Positions 1-8,165 of a DNA stretch of 19,019 bases are shown here, in pieces. The stretch covers positions 1 to 19,019 of the forward strand of contig WLHA01000003.1 in assembly GCA_009702955.1 (NCBI GenBank). Direction: 5' to 3'. The notes beneath the pieces were generated by a model. The model was not told the DNA's origin and did no database searches. It saw nothing but the letters and a program-made list of their open reading frames with translations. The translations under genes were made by a program, and so were the position numbers. Source of the DNA: Actinomycetota bacterium (GTDB lineage: Bacteria > Actinomycetota > Acidimicrobiia > IMCC26256). Numbering within the stretch: position 1 is the first letter of the stretch; each line of letters opens with the position of its first letter.

Positions 1-41
1 ACTGCGATGACTATCAATCAAACTGGCTATAGGAGCATCAC

Positions 42-1067
42 ATGACGGTACGGGTTGGCATCAATGGTTTTGGGCGTATCGGTCGCTCTTTTACTCGTGC
101 GATTCTCGCTCGCGGTGCAGAGGCGGGTGTTGAGCTCGTCGCTGTGAACGACCCCTTCGGTGATAGCGAGACTGCGGCCTTCTTACTCAAGCATGACTCT
201 GTCGGCGGAATGCTCGGTAACGATGTAGCCGTTTCCTCGAATGGGTTCTCCATTGATGGACGCAACATCAAGAAGCTTGAGTCCAAGAACCCGGCCGATG
301 TGCCATGGGGCGACGAGGGTGTCGATGTCGTCATCGAGTCAACAGGAGTATTCACTGCTAGAGACGGAGCAGCAGGGCACCTTGCAGGTGGGGCCAAACG
401 AGTCATCATCTCGGCTCCCTCTAACGATGCGGATGTAACAATCTGCATGGGCGTGAACGACGGCGACTACGACGCTGCGCTGCACACAGTTATCTCGAAC
501 GCTTCCTGCACGACGAACTGCCTAGCTCCCCTCGCAAAGGTGCTCGACGACACGTACGGCATCGAGAAGGGGTTCATGACGACTGTTCATGCCTATACCT
601 CTGATCAATCACTCCAGGATCTCGCTGCTACCTCGCGTTCAGGAAAGCCTGATCTTCGACGTATGCGCGCAGCGGCACTCTCGATCATTCCAAGCAGCAC
701 AGGCGCAGCACGCGCCATTGGGCTCGTGCTCCCGCAACTGAAGGGTCGCCTAGACGGTATGGCTCTTCGCGTGCCTACGCCTACAGGCTCTATTACAGAC
801 CTCACTGTTGAGCTCCGCAAAGGCGCATCACCTGAAGAGATCAACGCAGCGTTTGCGGCTGCCGCTGCTAATCCAGCGTTCCGTGGAGTGCTCCAGTACA
901 GCGAAGAGCCTCTTGTCTCCGCCGACATTGTTGGGAATGCATCCTCTTGTATTTTCTCAGCGGTCGATACTTCTGCGAACGGGAATCTTGTGAAGGTGCT
1001 CGGCTGGTACGACAACGAGTGGGGTTACTCAAACCGCCTTGTTGACCTGGTCCGCTTCATCGGTTGA
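42..1067 (+). CDS. gap: Type I glyceraldehyde-3-phosphate dehydrogenase
   Basis: Catalyses phosphorylating oxidation of glyceraldehyde-3-phosphate to 1,3-bisphosphoglycerate in cytosolic glycolysis. The 341-residue product is of normal length. The N-terminal Rossmann motif GINGFGRIGR (residues 6-15) and the VAVNDPF strand end (33-39), whose Asp37 is typical of NAD rather than NADP preference, are visible. The catalytic motif SNASCTTNCLAP places the nucleophile at Cys156 and the general base at His183 (TVHAYT). The substrate-site stretch SSTGAARA (218-225) and the C-terminal WYDNEWGYSNR are intact. The ATG start has AGGAG at 31-35, six bases upstream. It is the first gene of a gap-pgk-tpiA operon, with pgk starting three bases after its stop. 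What lies upstream of base 42 is outside view, so the operon promoter cannot be assigned. Confidence 0.98.
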   Translation: MTVRVGINGFGRIGRSFTRAILARGAEAGVELVAVNDPFGDSETAAFLLKHDSVGGMLGNDVAVSSNGFSIDGRNIKKLESKNPADVPWGDEGVDVVIESTGVFTARDGAAGHLAGGAKRVIISAPSNDADVTICMGVNDGDYDAALHTVISNASCTTNCLAPLAKVLDDTYGIEKGFMTTVHAYTSDQSLQDLAATSRSGKPDLRRMRAAALSIIPSSTGAARAIGLVLPQLKGRLDGMALRVPTPTGSITDLTVELRKGASPEEINAAFAAAAANPAFRGVLQYSEEPLVSADIVGNASSCIFSAVDTSANGNLVKVLGWYDNEWGYSNRLVDLVRFIG

Positions 1068-1070
1068 TAT

Positions 1071-2258
1071 ATGCCAACCGAATTGCCTCTCCTAGAGGAC
1101 CTTCCATCAATTAGGGGTGCAAGAGTTCTCGTACGCTGTGAACTCAACGCACCAATAGCCGATGGCGTGGTTGCCGATGATCTACGGCTTACTTCGGCAA
1201 TCCCCACCATCGATTGGCTGCGCGAACAAGGGGCGGCGGTTGTCATTGCTGCGCATCTAGGGCGACCAAAGGGCGTAGTTGATCCAAAGTTCTCGCTTGC
1301 CCCCGTTGCGCTGCGCCTCTCGGAGCTAATGGGGACTGAGATCGAACTCTCCAAACAAGCATTTGGTTCGGAGGCGGACTCGATGATTTCCTCACTCAGC
1401 CCAGGCAATGTGATGATGCTTGAGAACCTGCGTTTTGATGCAGGCGAGGAGGCCAATAGTCCATCCTTCGTTGCGAATCTTGTGGCTCCGTTTGACCTCT
1501 ATGTCAACGATGCTTTTGGGGCGTCTCATCGTTCGCACGGTTCAATTGTCGGGCCGCCTTTGCTACTTCCATCGGCGGCTGGCCTTCTTCTACGCAGCGA
1601 GGTTGAGACCTTGGGTGGGCTACTCGGTCAGCCCGCCAAGCCGTTCATCGCGGTACTCGGTGGATCGAAGGTATCGGACAAGCTAGGAATCATTAAGGCC
1701 CTACTTTCCAAATGTGATCGCATACTTGTTGGCGGCGCAATGGCGTTTACCTTCCTCGCAGCAAAGGGCTATTCAGTAGGCGATTCGCTGCTCGAGGTCG
1801 ATTTCATCGGTGCCTGCAACGATCTCCTTGCAACGGGGCGCGTTGATGTTCCCGTAGACATCGTGATTGCTAAGGAGATTTCTGAGGACGCTGAAGCAGT
1901 CGTCGTCAAGGCCAATGCGATTCCCGATGGTTGGAAGGGCCTAGATATTGGCCCTGAGACTGCGGCACTATTTGCTGATCAAATCGCCGAGGCGCGAACG
2001 ATCCTGTGGAATGGTCCGATGGGCGTGTTCGAGGTTGCTCCATTTGCAGGGGGAACCATCACTGTTGCAGAGGCGGTTGCAGAGTGCTCAGGATTCACCG
2101 TTGTTGGTGGGGGAGATAGCGCAGCTGCAGTTAGAGCGATGCATTTAGACGATCAGATTGATCACATGAGCACGGGCGGCGGTGCGTCTCTCGAGTTTCT
2201 TGAGTTGGGGGACCTTCCAGGGCTTAGCGCACTACGAAAAGGGAGACCCTCAGAATGA
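1071..2258 (+). CDS. pgk: Phosphoglycerate kinase
   Basis: Transfers the acyl-phosphate of 1,3-bisphosphoglycerate to ADP, the first ATP-yielding step of glycolysis. At 395 residues it is normal length. Recognisable motifs are AHLGRPKG (61-68), ENLRF with Arg121, GGSKVSDKL (197-205), WNGPMGVFE (313-321) and the nucleotide-site GGGDSAAAV (347-355) and STGGGASLEFLE. The N-terminal 3-phosphoglycerate motif, normally R-x-D-x-N-V-P, reads RCELNAP (22-28), so a usually conserved Asp is Glu24 and a Val is Ala27. Everything else argues for a functional enzyme. The gene follows gap by three bases and its TGA overlaps the tpiA ATG (ATGA), so the three are almost certainly co-transcribed and translationally coupled. 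Confidence 0.97.
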   Translation: MPTELPLLEDLPSIRGARVLVRCELNAPIADGVVADDLRLTSAIPTIDWLREQGAAVVIAAHLGRPKGVVDPKFSLAPVALRLSELMGTEIELSKQAFGSEADSMISSLSPGNVMMLENLRFDAGEEANSPSFVANLVAPFDLYVNDAFGASHRSHGSIVGPPLLLPSAAGLLLRSEVETLGGLLGQPAKPFIAVLGGSKVSDKLGIIKALLSKCDRILVGGAMAFTFLAAKGYSVGDSLLEVDFIGACNDLLATGRVDVPVDIVIAKEISEDAEAVVVKANAIPDGWKGLDIGPETAALFADQIAEARTILWNGPMGVFEVAPFAGGTITVAEAVAECSGFTVVGGGDSAAAVRAMHLDDQIDHMSTGGGASLEFLELGDLPGLSALRKGRPSE

Positions 2259-3037
2259 CCACCAAACAAAATGATCGCATGCCGATTATCGCTGGTAACT
2301 GGAAGATGAATCACGACCACTATCAAGCGATACAAGTAACTCAGAAACTTTCCTATCAACTTGACAAGACAGACTACGAACATGTCGAGGTTGTAATTTG
2401 CCCACCCTTCACTGATCTTCGGTCTCTGCAAACAATGCTCGATGCCGATCGAATTCCGATGGCCCTTGGTGCGCAGAATTGTTTTCACGAAGACAGCGGC
2501 GCGTATACCGGCGAGGTAAGCCCAGGGATGCTTGCCAAACTCAATGTCAAGTACGTAATCGTGGGGCACTCCGAGCGAAGAGAAATTTTCGGCGAGACCG
2601 ATGAGACAGTGAACCTCAAAGTAAAGGCTGTACTTAAATACGCGATGGTGCCAATACTCTGCGTAGGGGAGACCCTTGCTGAGCGAGAGGCCGGTGGAGC
2701 AGAGGCCAAGGTAGCTGCGCAACTAGTCGCCGGATTGGCCGGGGTCTCCAAAGGCAATATTGCAACCCTCGTTGTTGCCTACGAACCGATCTGGGCTATC
2801 GGCACCGGAAGGACAGCGAGTACGGAGGACGCTCAAGCGATGTGTGCGTTCATTCGCAAGCAGGTTGAGGAGATCGCAGGGGTTGCTGCAGCTCAGAGTC
2901 TGCGCATTCAGTACGGAGGAAGTGTAAAGCCTGGAAACATCGGGGAGTTGATGGCCTGCGCTGATATTGATGGAGCGCTTGTTGGCGGGGCTTCCCTCGA
3001 CCCAGATGATTTTGCCCGAATTGTGAGATTTGGCTAA
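2255..3037 (+). CDS. tpiA: Triosephosphate isomerase
   Basis: Interconverts dihydroxyacetone phosphate and glyceraldehyde-3-phosphate. The 260-residue TIM barrel has the substrate Asn15/Lys17 in AGNWKMN, electrophile His105 in IVGHSERR, catalytic base Glu177 in AYEPIWAIGTG (the flexible loop follows), and the phosphate-binding YGGSVKPGN (220-228) and GALVGGASL (240-248). The chosen ATG overlaps the pgk stop as ATGA; an internal ATG at Met9 (2279) would also leave all catalytic parts. About 130 bases without a gene separate it from secG, so the operon may pause or end here. Confidence 0.97.
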   Translation: MTTKQNDRMPIIAGNWKMNHDHYQAIQVTQKLSYQLDKTDYEHVEVVICPPFTDLRSLQTMLDADRIPMALGAQNCFHEDSGAYTGEVSPGMLAKLNVKYVIVGHSERREIFGETDETVNLKVKAVLKYAMVPILCVGETLAEREAGGAEAKVAAQLVAGLAGVSKGNIATLVVAYEPIWAIGTGRTASTEDAQAMCAFIRKQVEEIAGVAAAQSLRIQYGGSVKPGNIGELMACADIDGALVGGASLDPDDFARIVRFG

Positions 3038-3138
3038 TTACGGCTAGTTAATCGCTGGCACTAAGAGCAATCGGTTATCCGAGTCGCAGTACGCAGTGTT
3101 TTTCAGGCAGGACTCGCCGGTCGGAGCGTTCTGCGTGG

Positions 3139-3144
3139 TAGTTT
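3139..3144 (+). promoter_or_regulatory. Possible extended -10 promoter for secG
   Basis: In the 132-bp gap between tpiA and secG the sequence TGGTAGTTT (3136-3144) fits an extended -10 element (TGn followed by TANNNT). A start about seven bases downstream would give a leader of roughly 19 nt containing the secG Shine-Dalgarno. I see no convincing -35 hexamer, so this is weak. The rest of the gap (3038-3135) shows no gene or strong hairpin. Confidence 0.3.
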
Positions 3145-3169
3145 CGCCCCCGTCCGCTAAGGGAGAAAT

Positions 3170-3403
3170 GTGCTTACCTCAATAATTCTCGTTGTATGTG
3201 TAGCCATGGCGCTCACGCTCATCCTTTTGATCCTCCTCCACGCTGGTCGCGGTGGCGGCCTCTCTGACATGTTCGGTGGGGGTCAGCTCGGTGGCTCAAT
3301 GGCTGGGAGCACCGTCGTAGAGCGCAACCTCGACCGCCTCACGGTGATCGCTGCTCTCATCTTCTTTATCTCTGTGATTCTCTTGGGTTTAAGGGTCACC
3401 TGA
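3170..3403 (+). CDS. secG: Preprotein translocase subunit SecG
   Basis: Accessory subunit of the SecYEG translocon that helps SecA-driven export across the cytoplasmic membrane. The 77-residue product has the family architecture: TM helix 1 at about residues 4-23, a glycine-rich cytoplasmic loop (GRGGGLSDMFGGG, 26-38, with the usual LSxxFGG motif), the segment ERNLDRLT (51-58) and TM helix 2 at about 56-75. The start is GTG at 3170, four bases after AAGGGAG. An overlapping ATG at 3168 is in another frame and reaches a stop within a few codons. secG next to gap-pgk-tpiA is a known actinobacterial arrangement. Confidence 0.92.
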   Translation: MLTSIILVVCVAMALTLILLILLHAGRGGGLSDMFGGGQLGGSMAGSTVVERNLDRLTVIAALIFFISVILLGLRVT

Positions 3404-3417
3404 TTCTCCCTCGCTAG

Positions 3418-3427
3418 ACCCTAGGGT
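3418..3427. repeat. 10-bp perfect palindrome upstream of binding-protein gene
   Basis: ACCCTAGGGT is its own reverse complement. It lies 35 bases before the ATG of the first solute-binding protein and just after secG, a position suited to an operator or part of a core promoter. No regulator for it is visible in the window. Confidence 0.4.
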
Positions 3428-3444
3428 TAGGCATAGCCAAATCC

Positions 3445-3454
3445 CCTCCGGAGG
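3445..3454 (+). promoter_or_regulatory. Palindrome containing the Shine-Dalgarno of the binding protein
   Basis: CCTCCGGAGG is a perfect 10-bp palindrome whose right half is a full-strength Shine-Dalgarno (GGAGG, 3450-3454) eight bases before the ATG at 3463. With no loop the palindrome cannot fold on itself as a hairpin, but its left half is an anti-SD-like sequence that could pair with another SD or between transcripts. The strong SD fits a highly expressed binding protein. Confidence 0.6.
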
Positions 3455-3462
3455 TTTAGAGA

Positions 3463-5142
3463 ATGAAACTTCGTAAATACGTAGTTACTACAGTCGCCCT
3501 ATTCGCGCTCCTCTCAATGTCGCTCGCAGCATGCGGCAGCAATGGGAGCAACGGCACTGCCGCAGCCGACGGCACGCTCGTTGTCGGTGCCGATCAAGAG
3601 CCCGAGTGCCTTGACTGGATCGCTACTTGCGGAGGTACCTCTTGGGGATCTTGGGCTGCTCTCGTAACGACGCTTCCGCAGGCGTATTTCAGCCATGCAT
3701 CTAGTGGCAGTTCTGCGGCTTACGTCTACGAGCCGAGCCCACTTCTAGCTGGCGAGGCAACGGTAGCGCCAGGCGATAAGCAGATCATTACCTACAAACT
3801 GAACCCCGCAGCTGTTTGGTCGGATGGCGTCGCAATCACAAGTACTGACTTTAAGTACACCTTCGACCAGATCATGTCCGGAAACGACATTTACGACACG
3901 ACCGGCTACGCCAACATTGAGTCTGTTGCGACTCCCGACCCAACGACGGTTGTGGTCAGTTACAAGGAGCGCTTCGCCGGATGGAAAGGTCTCTTTGGAA
4001 GTGGCTATGGGATCATGCCCTCGCACCTTCTAGAGGGCAAGAACCGTAACGCCCTTATGAAGGATGGATATACATTCTCAGGCGGTCCGTGGAAGCTAGA
4101 CGGCGGGAAATCTGGCTGGAAGAAGGGCGTCTCGATCTCCCTTGTGCCAAACGAGAATTACTGGGGAACCAAGGCAACTATTAAGAAGGTTGTCTTCCGT
4201 TTCATAACAGATACCTCTGCGCTCTTTCAAGCTTTCAAAGCAGGAGAGGTTGATTTCCTCTACCCCCAGCCTCAGCCTGATTGGTTCCCTGCAGTCAAGG
4301 GTGGCATTGATGGAGCAACAATCAAAGCCACAGCGGACACCTCCTCAGTTGAGGCACTCTGGTTGAATAATTCGAAACCACCATTTGACAACGAGTCCGT
4401 ACGTAAGGCAATTGCGTACTCCCTTGATCGAGATGCAATCGTAAAGCGTCTCTTTGGTCCGCTTGGCGTCAATAAGGCATGGCAGTCTTTCAATCCACCG
4501 ATCGTCGCGGCTTACGCAGATCCGGCTGGTTTTAGCGGTTACACCTTGGACCTAGCAAAGGTCGCGGAGTTGATGTCTTCTCAGGGCTATGCAAAAGGCA
4601 GCGATGGTTACTGGGCCAAGGACGGAACCAAGCTCTCCTTCTCGCTCAAGACAACAGTAGGAAACAAGCGCAGAGAGTTGACTGCGCAAATTCTCCAAGC
4701 AGCCTTCAAGACTGCTGGTTTTGAGATGAAGATCAAGACACAAGACGCAGGCGTGCTATTTGGCAAGACCGGGCCATCAGGCGACTTCGAGATGACGCTA
4801 TATGCTCAGGTCGCGACCGGTCCGGAGCCGGGCAACTGTGCAATCTTCTGCTCGGTCAATATTCCCACGGAGGCCAATGGCGGGTCTGGTAATAACTGGA
4901 CTCGCACGAATGTTGCAGGGCTAGATGAGCTCCTAGCGAAGGTTGATATTGAGACCGATACAGTTCAGCGGATTAGTGACTCGAAGCAAGCGGACCTTCT
5001 TACTGGTCTGAGTGCCACCTCCATTCCGCTGGATCCATTGCCCAATACACTTATTTTCCGTAATTCGATCCGAGGGCCGGTAGCGGATAACGCCACGATG
5101 GGTGCATTCTGGAATATGAATCTCTGGACCCTGAAGGGCTGA
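3463..5142 (+). CDS. Family 5 extracellular solute-binding lipoprotein (peptide/oligopeptide type)
   Basis: Captures substrate outside the membrane and delivers it to the ABC permease encoded downstream. The 559-residue protein begins with a lipoprotein signal peptide: basic MKLRK, a hydrophobic core, then lipobox LAAC with lipid-modified Cys24, followed by a Gly/Ser/Asn-rich linker. The body matches the SBP_bac_5 (OppA/DppA) fold pattern, for example the motif around VWSDGVAITSTDFKYTFDQI (about 120-139) and the SVRKAIAYSLDRDAIV stretch. Family 5 proteins bind di- or oligopeptides but also nickel, opines and sugars, so the substrate is not settled. It has a strong SD (GGAGG) and is followed by a terminator-like hairpin before the permease genes, which fits the excess of binding protein over transporter usual in such operons. 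Confidence 0.93.
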   Translation: MKLRKYVVTTVALFALLSMSLAACGSNGSNGTAAADGTLVVGADQEPECLDWIATCGGTSWGSWAALVTTLPQAYFSHASSGSSAAYVYEPSPLLAGEATVAPGDKQIITYKLNPAAVWSDGVAITSTDFKYTFDQIMSGNDIYDTTGYANIESVATPDPTTVVVSYKERFAGWKGLFGSGYGIMPSHLLEGKNRNALMKDGYTFSGGPWKLDGGKSGWKKGVSISLVPNENYWGTKATIKKVVFRFITDTSALFQAFKAGEVDFLYPQPQPDWFPAVKGGIDGATIKATADTSSVEALWLNNSKPPFDNESVRKAIAYSLDRDAIVKRLFGPLGVNKAWQSFNPPIVAAYADPAGFSGYTLDLAKVAELMSSQGYAKGSDGYWAKDGTKLSFSLKTTVGNKRRELTAQILQAAFKTAGFEMKIKTQDAGVLFGKTGPSGDFEMTLYAQVATGPEPGNCAIFCSVNIPTEANGGSGNNWTRTNVAGLDELLAKVDIETDTVQRISDSKQADLLTGLSATSIPLDPLPNTLIFRNSIRGPVADNATMGAFWNMNLWTLKG

Positions 5143-5168
5143 GAGTATTGAATCATGCTCGACTGGAT

Positions 5169-5194
5169 TGGCCCGCCTCTCTTGAGGCGGGCCA
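5169..5194 (+). terminator. Terminator or attenuator hairpin after the binding protein
   Basis: GGCCCGCCTC (5170-5179) pairs perfectly with GAGGCGGGCC (5184-5193) around a TCTT loop, and T5169-A5194 adds an eleventh pair. Only a weak T-rich tail (ATTTCT) follows. It sits 27 bases after the stop of the binding-protein gene and 34 bases before the permease start. It probably stops part of transcription or stabilises the upstream mRNA 3' end, giving more binding protein than permease. Confidence 0.8.
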
Positions 5195-5227
5195 TTTCTG
5201 GCAAATGGTTACTGCAGCGAGGCCCCT

Positions 5228-6196
5228 GTGATTCAGTTTCTTAGTAGGCGGATTATCTACTCAATAGTCGTCTTATTGCTCGCATCTATTGTTGCGTTCG
5301 TCGGAACTCGGATTGCTTTTGATCCGACTGCTCGCTTGGCTCAAGTAAGGGACAAGCAAGTTCGCGAGCGAGAGAGAGAGCGCCTAGGCCTTGATAAACC
5401 TGTGGCAGTTCAGTATGCGAAATGGGTAGGGAATTTCGCCCGTGGCGATATGGGCACTAGCGAGGTAACTAGGCAGCCGGTATCGACAATGCTGGCCAGC
5501 GGGCTTGGATACACGATGCAGCTCATGCTCTGGGCAGTAATCCTCTCGATTATCGCCGCTATTGCAATCGGCGTGTACAGCGCAGTGAGGCAGTACTCGG
5601 CTGGGGATTACATATTTACAACCATTTCGTTTATCGGAATATCTATTCCTCCCTTTTGGTTTGCATTTATTGCTATTCAGTTCTTTGTTTTTCAACTGAT
5701 GGCATGGCTAAATCTTTCGCAGCCGATTTTCTATTTCGTAGGCCTCCATAGCACCGGAGGATCAGGCTTCAATATTGATTACCTACAGCATTTGTTCTTG
5801 CCTGTACTCGTACTAACTGTTCAAAATATCGCTGGTTGGAGCCGTTATCAACGTGCATCAATGCTCGACACGTTGAACTCGGACTACATAAGAACAGCTC
5901 GCGCTAAAGGGGTGCCTAGGCGTCAGGTAATTATGAGGCACGCTCTTCGTAACGCACTCATTCCAGTCGTCACCGTGATGGCACTTGATATCGGATTGTT
6001 GTTCGGAGGATTGGTAATTACCGAGCAGATTTTCTCGATACCAGGGATGGGCCGAATCTTCGTCCAGGCAATTACTAATGGAGATGCTGCGGTCCTCACC
6101 TCCTGGACCGTGGTTGCCGCTTTCTTCGTGCTTCTATTTAACCTGATAGCTGATCTCGCGTACGGCTGGCTTGACCCTAGAGTGCGTGTCGCATGA
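5228..6196 (+). CDS. ABC transporter permease, DppB/OppB family
   Basis: First membrane subunit of the peptide-type importer. The 322-residue protein has an N-terminal TM helix (about 9-28), a periplasmic-side loop with the family pattern GLDKPVAVQYAKWVGNFARGDMG (54-76), then five more hydrophobic segments. The cytoplasmic coupling (EAA) loop is YIRTARAKGVPRRQVIMRHALRNALIP (220-246). The start is GTG, five bases after GAGG (5219-5222). The loop before GLDKP carries an unusual alternating RERERER charge run (47-53). Its stop overlaps the next permease start (ATGA), so the two halves of the channel are coupled in translation. Confidence 0.95.
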   Translation: MIQFLSRRIIYSIVVLLLASIVAFVGTRIAFDPTARLAQVRDKQVRERERERLGLDKPVAVQYAKWVGNFARGDMGTSEVTRQPVSTMLASGLGYTMQLMLWAVILSIIAAIAIGVYSAVRQYSAGDYIFTTISFIGISIPPFWFAFIAIQFFVFQLMAWLNLSQPIFYFVGLHSTGGSGFNIDYLQHLFLPVLVLTVQNIAGWSRYQRASMLDTLNSDYIRTARAKGVPRRQVIMRHALRNALIPVVTVMALDIGLLFGGLVITEQIFSIPGMGRIFVQAITNGDAAVLTSWTVVAAFFVLLFNLIADLAYGWLDPRVRVA

Positions 6197-7158
6197 GTAC
6201 AGATTCACGCGAAGGAGCGCAGCCACTAGAAGGCCTGGGGCTCGTGGGTGGAAGCCCCTCGATGCCAATCGGGGCCGAGCTTGGAATCGGGGCGTTAGAC
6301 GGCCCAAAACCCCGTTCACAGTGGCAGCTTTTTCGATCTCGTTTCCTCAAGCACAGACTCGCTGTTTTCTCGCTGGTTTTATTGATTCTCTTGATTTTTG
6401 CTTGTTTTGCAGCAAATCTGGTCGCACCATTTCCGGCGAACCAACAGGATCTAGCAGTCGGAGCCGTGGGGCCTAACGCGCACCACTGGCTTGGCACCGA
6501 TGAGCTTGGTCGAGACATGCTTAGCGAGATCCTCTATGCGGGGCGCACCTCGCTCCGGATTGGTCTAACGGTTGCATTCTTAAGCACCCTTCTTGGAACG
6601 GTTGTAGGGGCGATCTCTGGCTATTTCGGTAAGTGGGCCGACCAAGGTTTGATGCGCCTCACTGACTTGTTCTTAGTGATTCCGCAATTAGTTGTTTTGG
6701 CGATCGCTATACAAGGTTTTGGATCAACACAGGTTGTTATTGCACTCTCGCTTGCAGCGCTTTTTTGGATGGGGGAGGCGCGTGTTGTTCGCGGTCAAGT
6801 TCTCGCGTTAAGAGAGCGGGAGTTCGTTGAGGCCGCACGATCGATTGGGGCCAGCCCGATGCGCGTTGTATTTCGCCACATCATCCCTAACTGTCTAGGT
6901 CCGATATTGGTTGGGGCGACTCTTGGAGTTGCAGGTGCAATTCTCACTGAGTCCGCGCTGTCTTATCTTGGTTTCGGGGTGCAGTTACCGGCTACTTCTT
7001 GGGGGAACCTTCTCAGTAGTGCTCGTGGGTATGTAGGAACTCCTCAGGCTTACCTCATATATTTCCCAGGGTTGATGATTCTCATAACTGTTCTCGCAGT
7101 TAATTTTCTAGGCGATGGCCTCCGTGATGCATTAGATCCTTACGGGAGCAACGGATGA
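6193..7158 (+). CDS. ABC transporter permease, DppC/OppC family
   Basis: Second membrane subunit. The 321-residue protein has a long, Gly/Pro-rich cytoplasmic tail (1-45), TM1 at about 56-79, the family signature HHWLGTDELGRDMLSEILYGRTS-like block (97-120), further TM segments, and the EAA loop EFVEAARSIGASPMRVVFRHIIPN (210-233). The tail is somewhat longer than usual for the family and has no recognised domain. It starts at an ATGA overlap with the preceding permease and ends in an ATGA overlap with the first ATPase gene. Confidence 0.95.
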   Translation: MSTDSREGAQPLEGLGLVGGSPSMPIGAELGIGALDGPKPRSQWQLFRSRFLKHRLAVFSLVLLILLIFACFAANLVAPFPANQQDLAVGAVGPNAHHWLGTDELGRDMLSEILYAGRTSLRIGLTVAFLSTLLGTVVGAISGYFGKWADQGLMRLTDLFLVIPQLVVLAIAIQGFGSTQVVIALSLAALFWMGEARVVRGQVLALREREFVEAARSIGASPMRVVFRHIIPNCLGPILVGATLGVAGAILTESALSYLGFGVQLPATSWGNLLSSARGYVGTPQAYLIYFPGLMILITVLAVNFLGDGLRDALDPYGSNG

Positions 7159-8165
7159 CATCGAAGCCGGTTCTCGAGGTAATCGATCTTCACGTTTCGT
7201 TCCCTTCGTCTGATGGTCTCGTGCGAGCCGTTGATGGTGTTACCTACGACCTTTTTGAGGGCGAGACTCTCGGGATTGTTGGTGAGAGCGGTTCGGGCAA
7301 GAGCGTCTCTGCAATGGCGATAATGGGGTTGCTTCCGAAGTATGCAGTGGTTGAGGGGAGCATTAAATTTCGAGGTGAGGAGCTCCTAGGCAAATCTGAG
7401 AAATCGATGCGAAGTATTCGCGGAGCCGAAATCTCAGTAATTTTTCAAGATGCCTTGGCTGCTCTGAACCCTGTAATTACTGTTGGGGCTCAGATACTCG
7501 AGGCTCTCAAGGTGCATCAGAACGGGGCATCGGAGTCTGAGCGTAAGGGCCGAGTGATTGAACTGCTCGAGGTTGTGGGGATTCCTGACCCTGGCGAGCG
7601 CGCTGGGCAATACCCTCATGAATACTCCGGCGGAATGCGCCAACGCGCCATGATCGCCATGGCTCTTGCTAACGATCCAGCTGTGCTCATCGCCGACGAG
7701 CCAACTACAGCTCTTGACGTAACAATTCAGGCTCAGGTTCTTGATGTTTTTCGACGCATACAGGATCGAACAAGTACTTGCGTGATGCTCATCACGCATG
7801 ACCTCGGTGTCGTTGCTGGTACTGCAGATCGGGTGATGGTGATGTACGCAGGCCGACAGGCAGAGATCGGTACCGTCGATGAAATTTTCTACGAGCCCAA
7901 ACACCCGTATACCGCTGGCTTACTTGAGTCTCTTCCAAGGCTTGACCGACGCGCTGACTCCAGCTCTCGGCTCTACCGCATTCATGGGCAGCCGCCTAGT
8001 TTGGTATTTGTTCCGTCTGGGTGTGCTTTTCATCCACGGTGCCCAGTGGCCGATCAGGAGCGCTGCATCAACGAGAAGCCGAGTTTCGATGATTTCGGCT
8101 CAGCGCACATGGCTGCCTGTCACTTCCCCGACGAAGCTGTCAAACTTCTAAGTGTCAAGACATGA
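7155..8165 (+). CDS. Peptide ABC transporter ATPase, DppD/OppD family
   Basis: One of the two ATP-hydrolysing subunits that drive the importer. In 336 residues it has Walker A GESGSGKS (43-50), Q-loop FQD (97-99), signature YSGGMRQR (157-164), Walker B/D-loop ADEPTTALD (180-188) and switch His215. The C-terminal oligopeptide-transporter extension carries four cysteines (290, 296, 304, 322) in the SGCAFHPRCP...ERC...AACHF pattern; in related transporters this pattern has been reported to hold an iron-sulfur cluster. The signature is YSGGM rather than LSGGQ, which is normal for the D-type subunit. ATGA overlaps couple it to both neighbours. Confidence 0.95.
   Translation: MTSKPVLEVIDLHVSFPSSDGLVRAVDGVTYDLFEGETLGIVGESGSGKSVSAMAIMGLLPKYAVVEGSIKFRGEELLGKSEKSMRSIRGAEISVIFQDALAALNPVITVGAQILEALKVHQNGASESERKGRVIELLEVVGIPDPGERAGQYPHEYSGGMRQRAMIAMALANDPAVLIADEPTTALDVTIQAQVLDVFRRIQDRTSTCVMLITHDLGVVAGTADRVMVMYAGRQAEIGTVDEIFYEPKHPYTAGLLESLPRLDRRADSSSRLYRIHGQPPSLVFVPSGCAFHPRCPVADQERCINEKPSFDDFGSAHMAACHFPDEAVKLLSVKT

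Noticed and set aside
605..1456. Minus-strand open frames over gap and pgk
   Set aside because: They are frame shadows of conserved glycolytic genes with low-complexity Ser/Arg-rich products.
2162..2722. Long minus-strand open frame over pgk and tpiA
   Set aside because: It lies entirely inside two well-supported enzymes on the other strand and has no recognisable motif or start signal.
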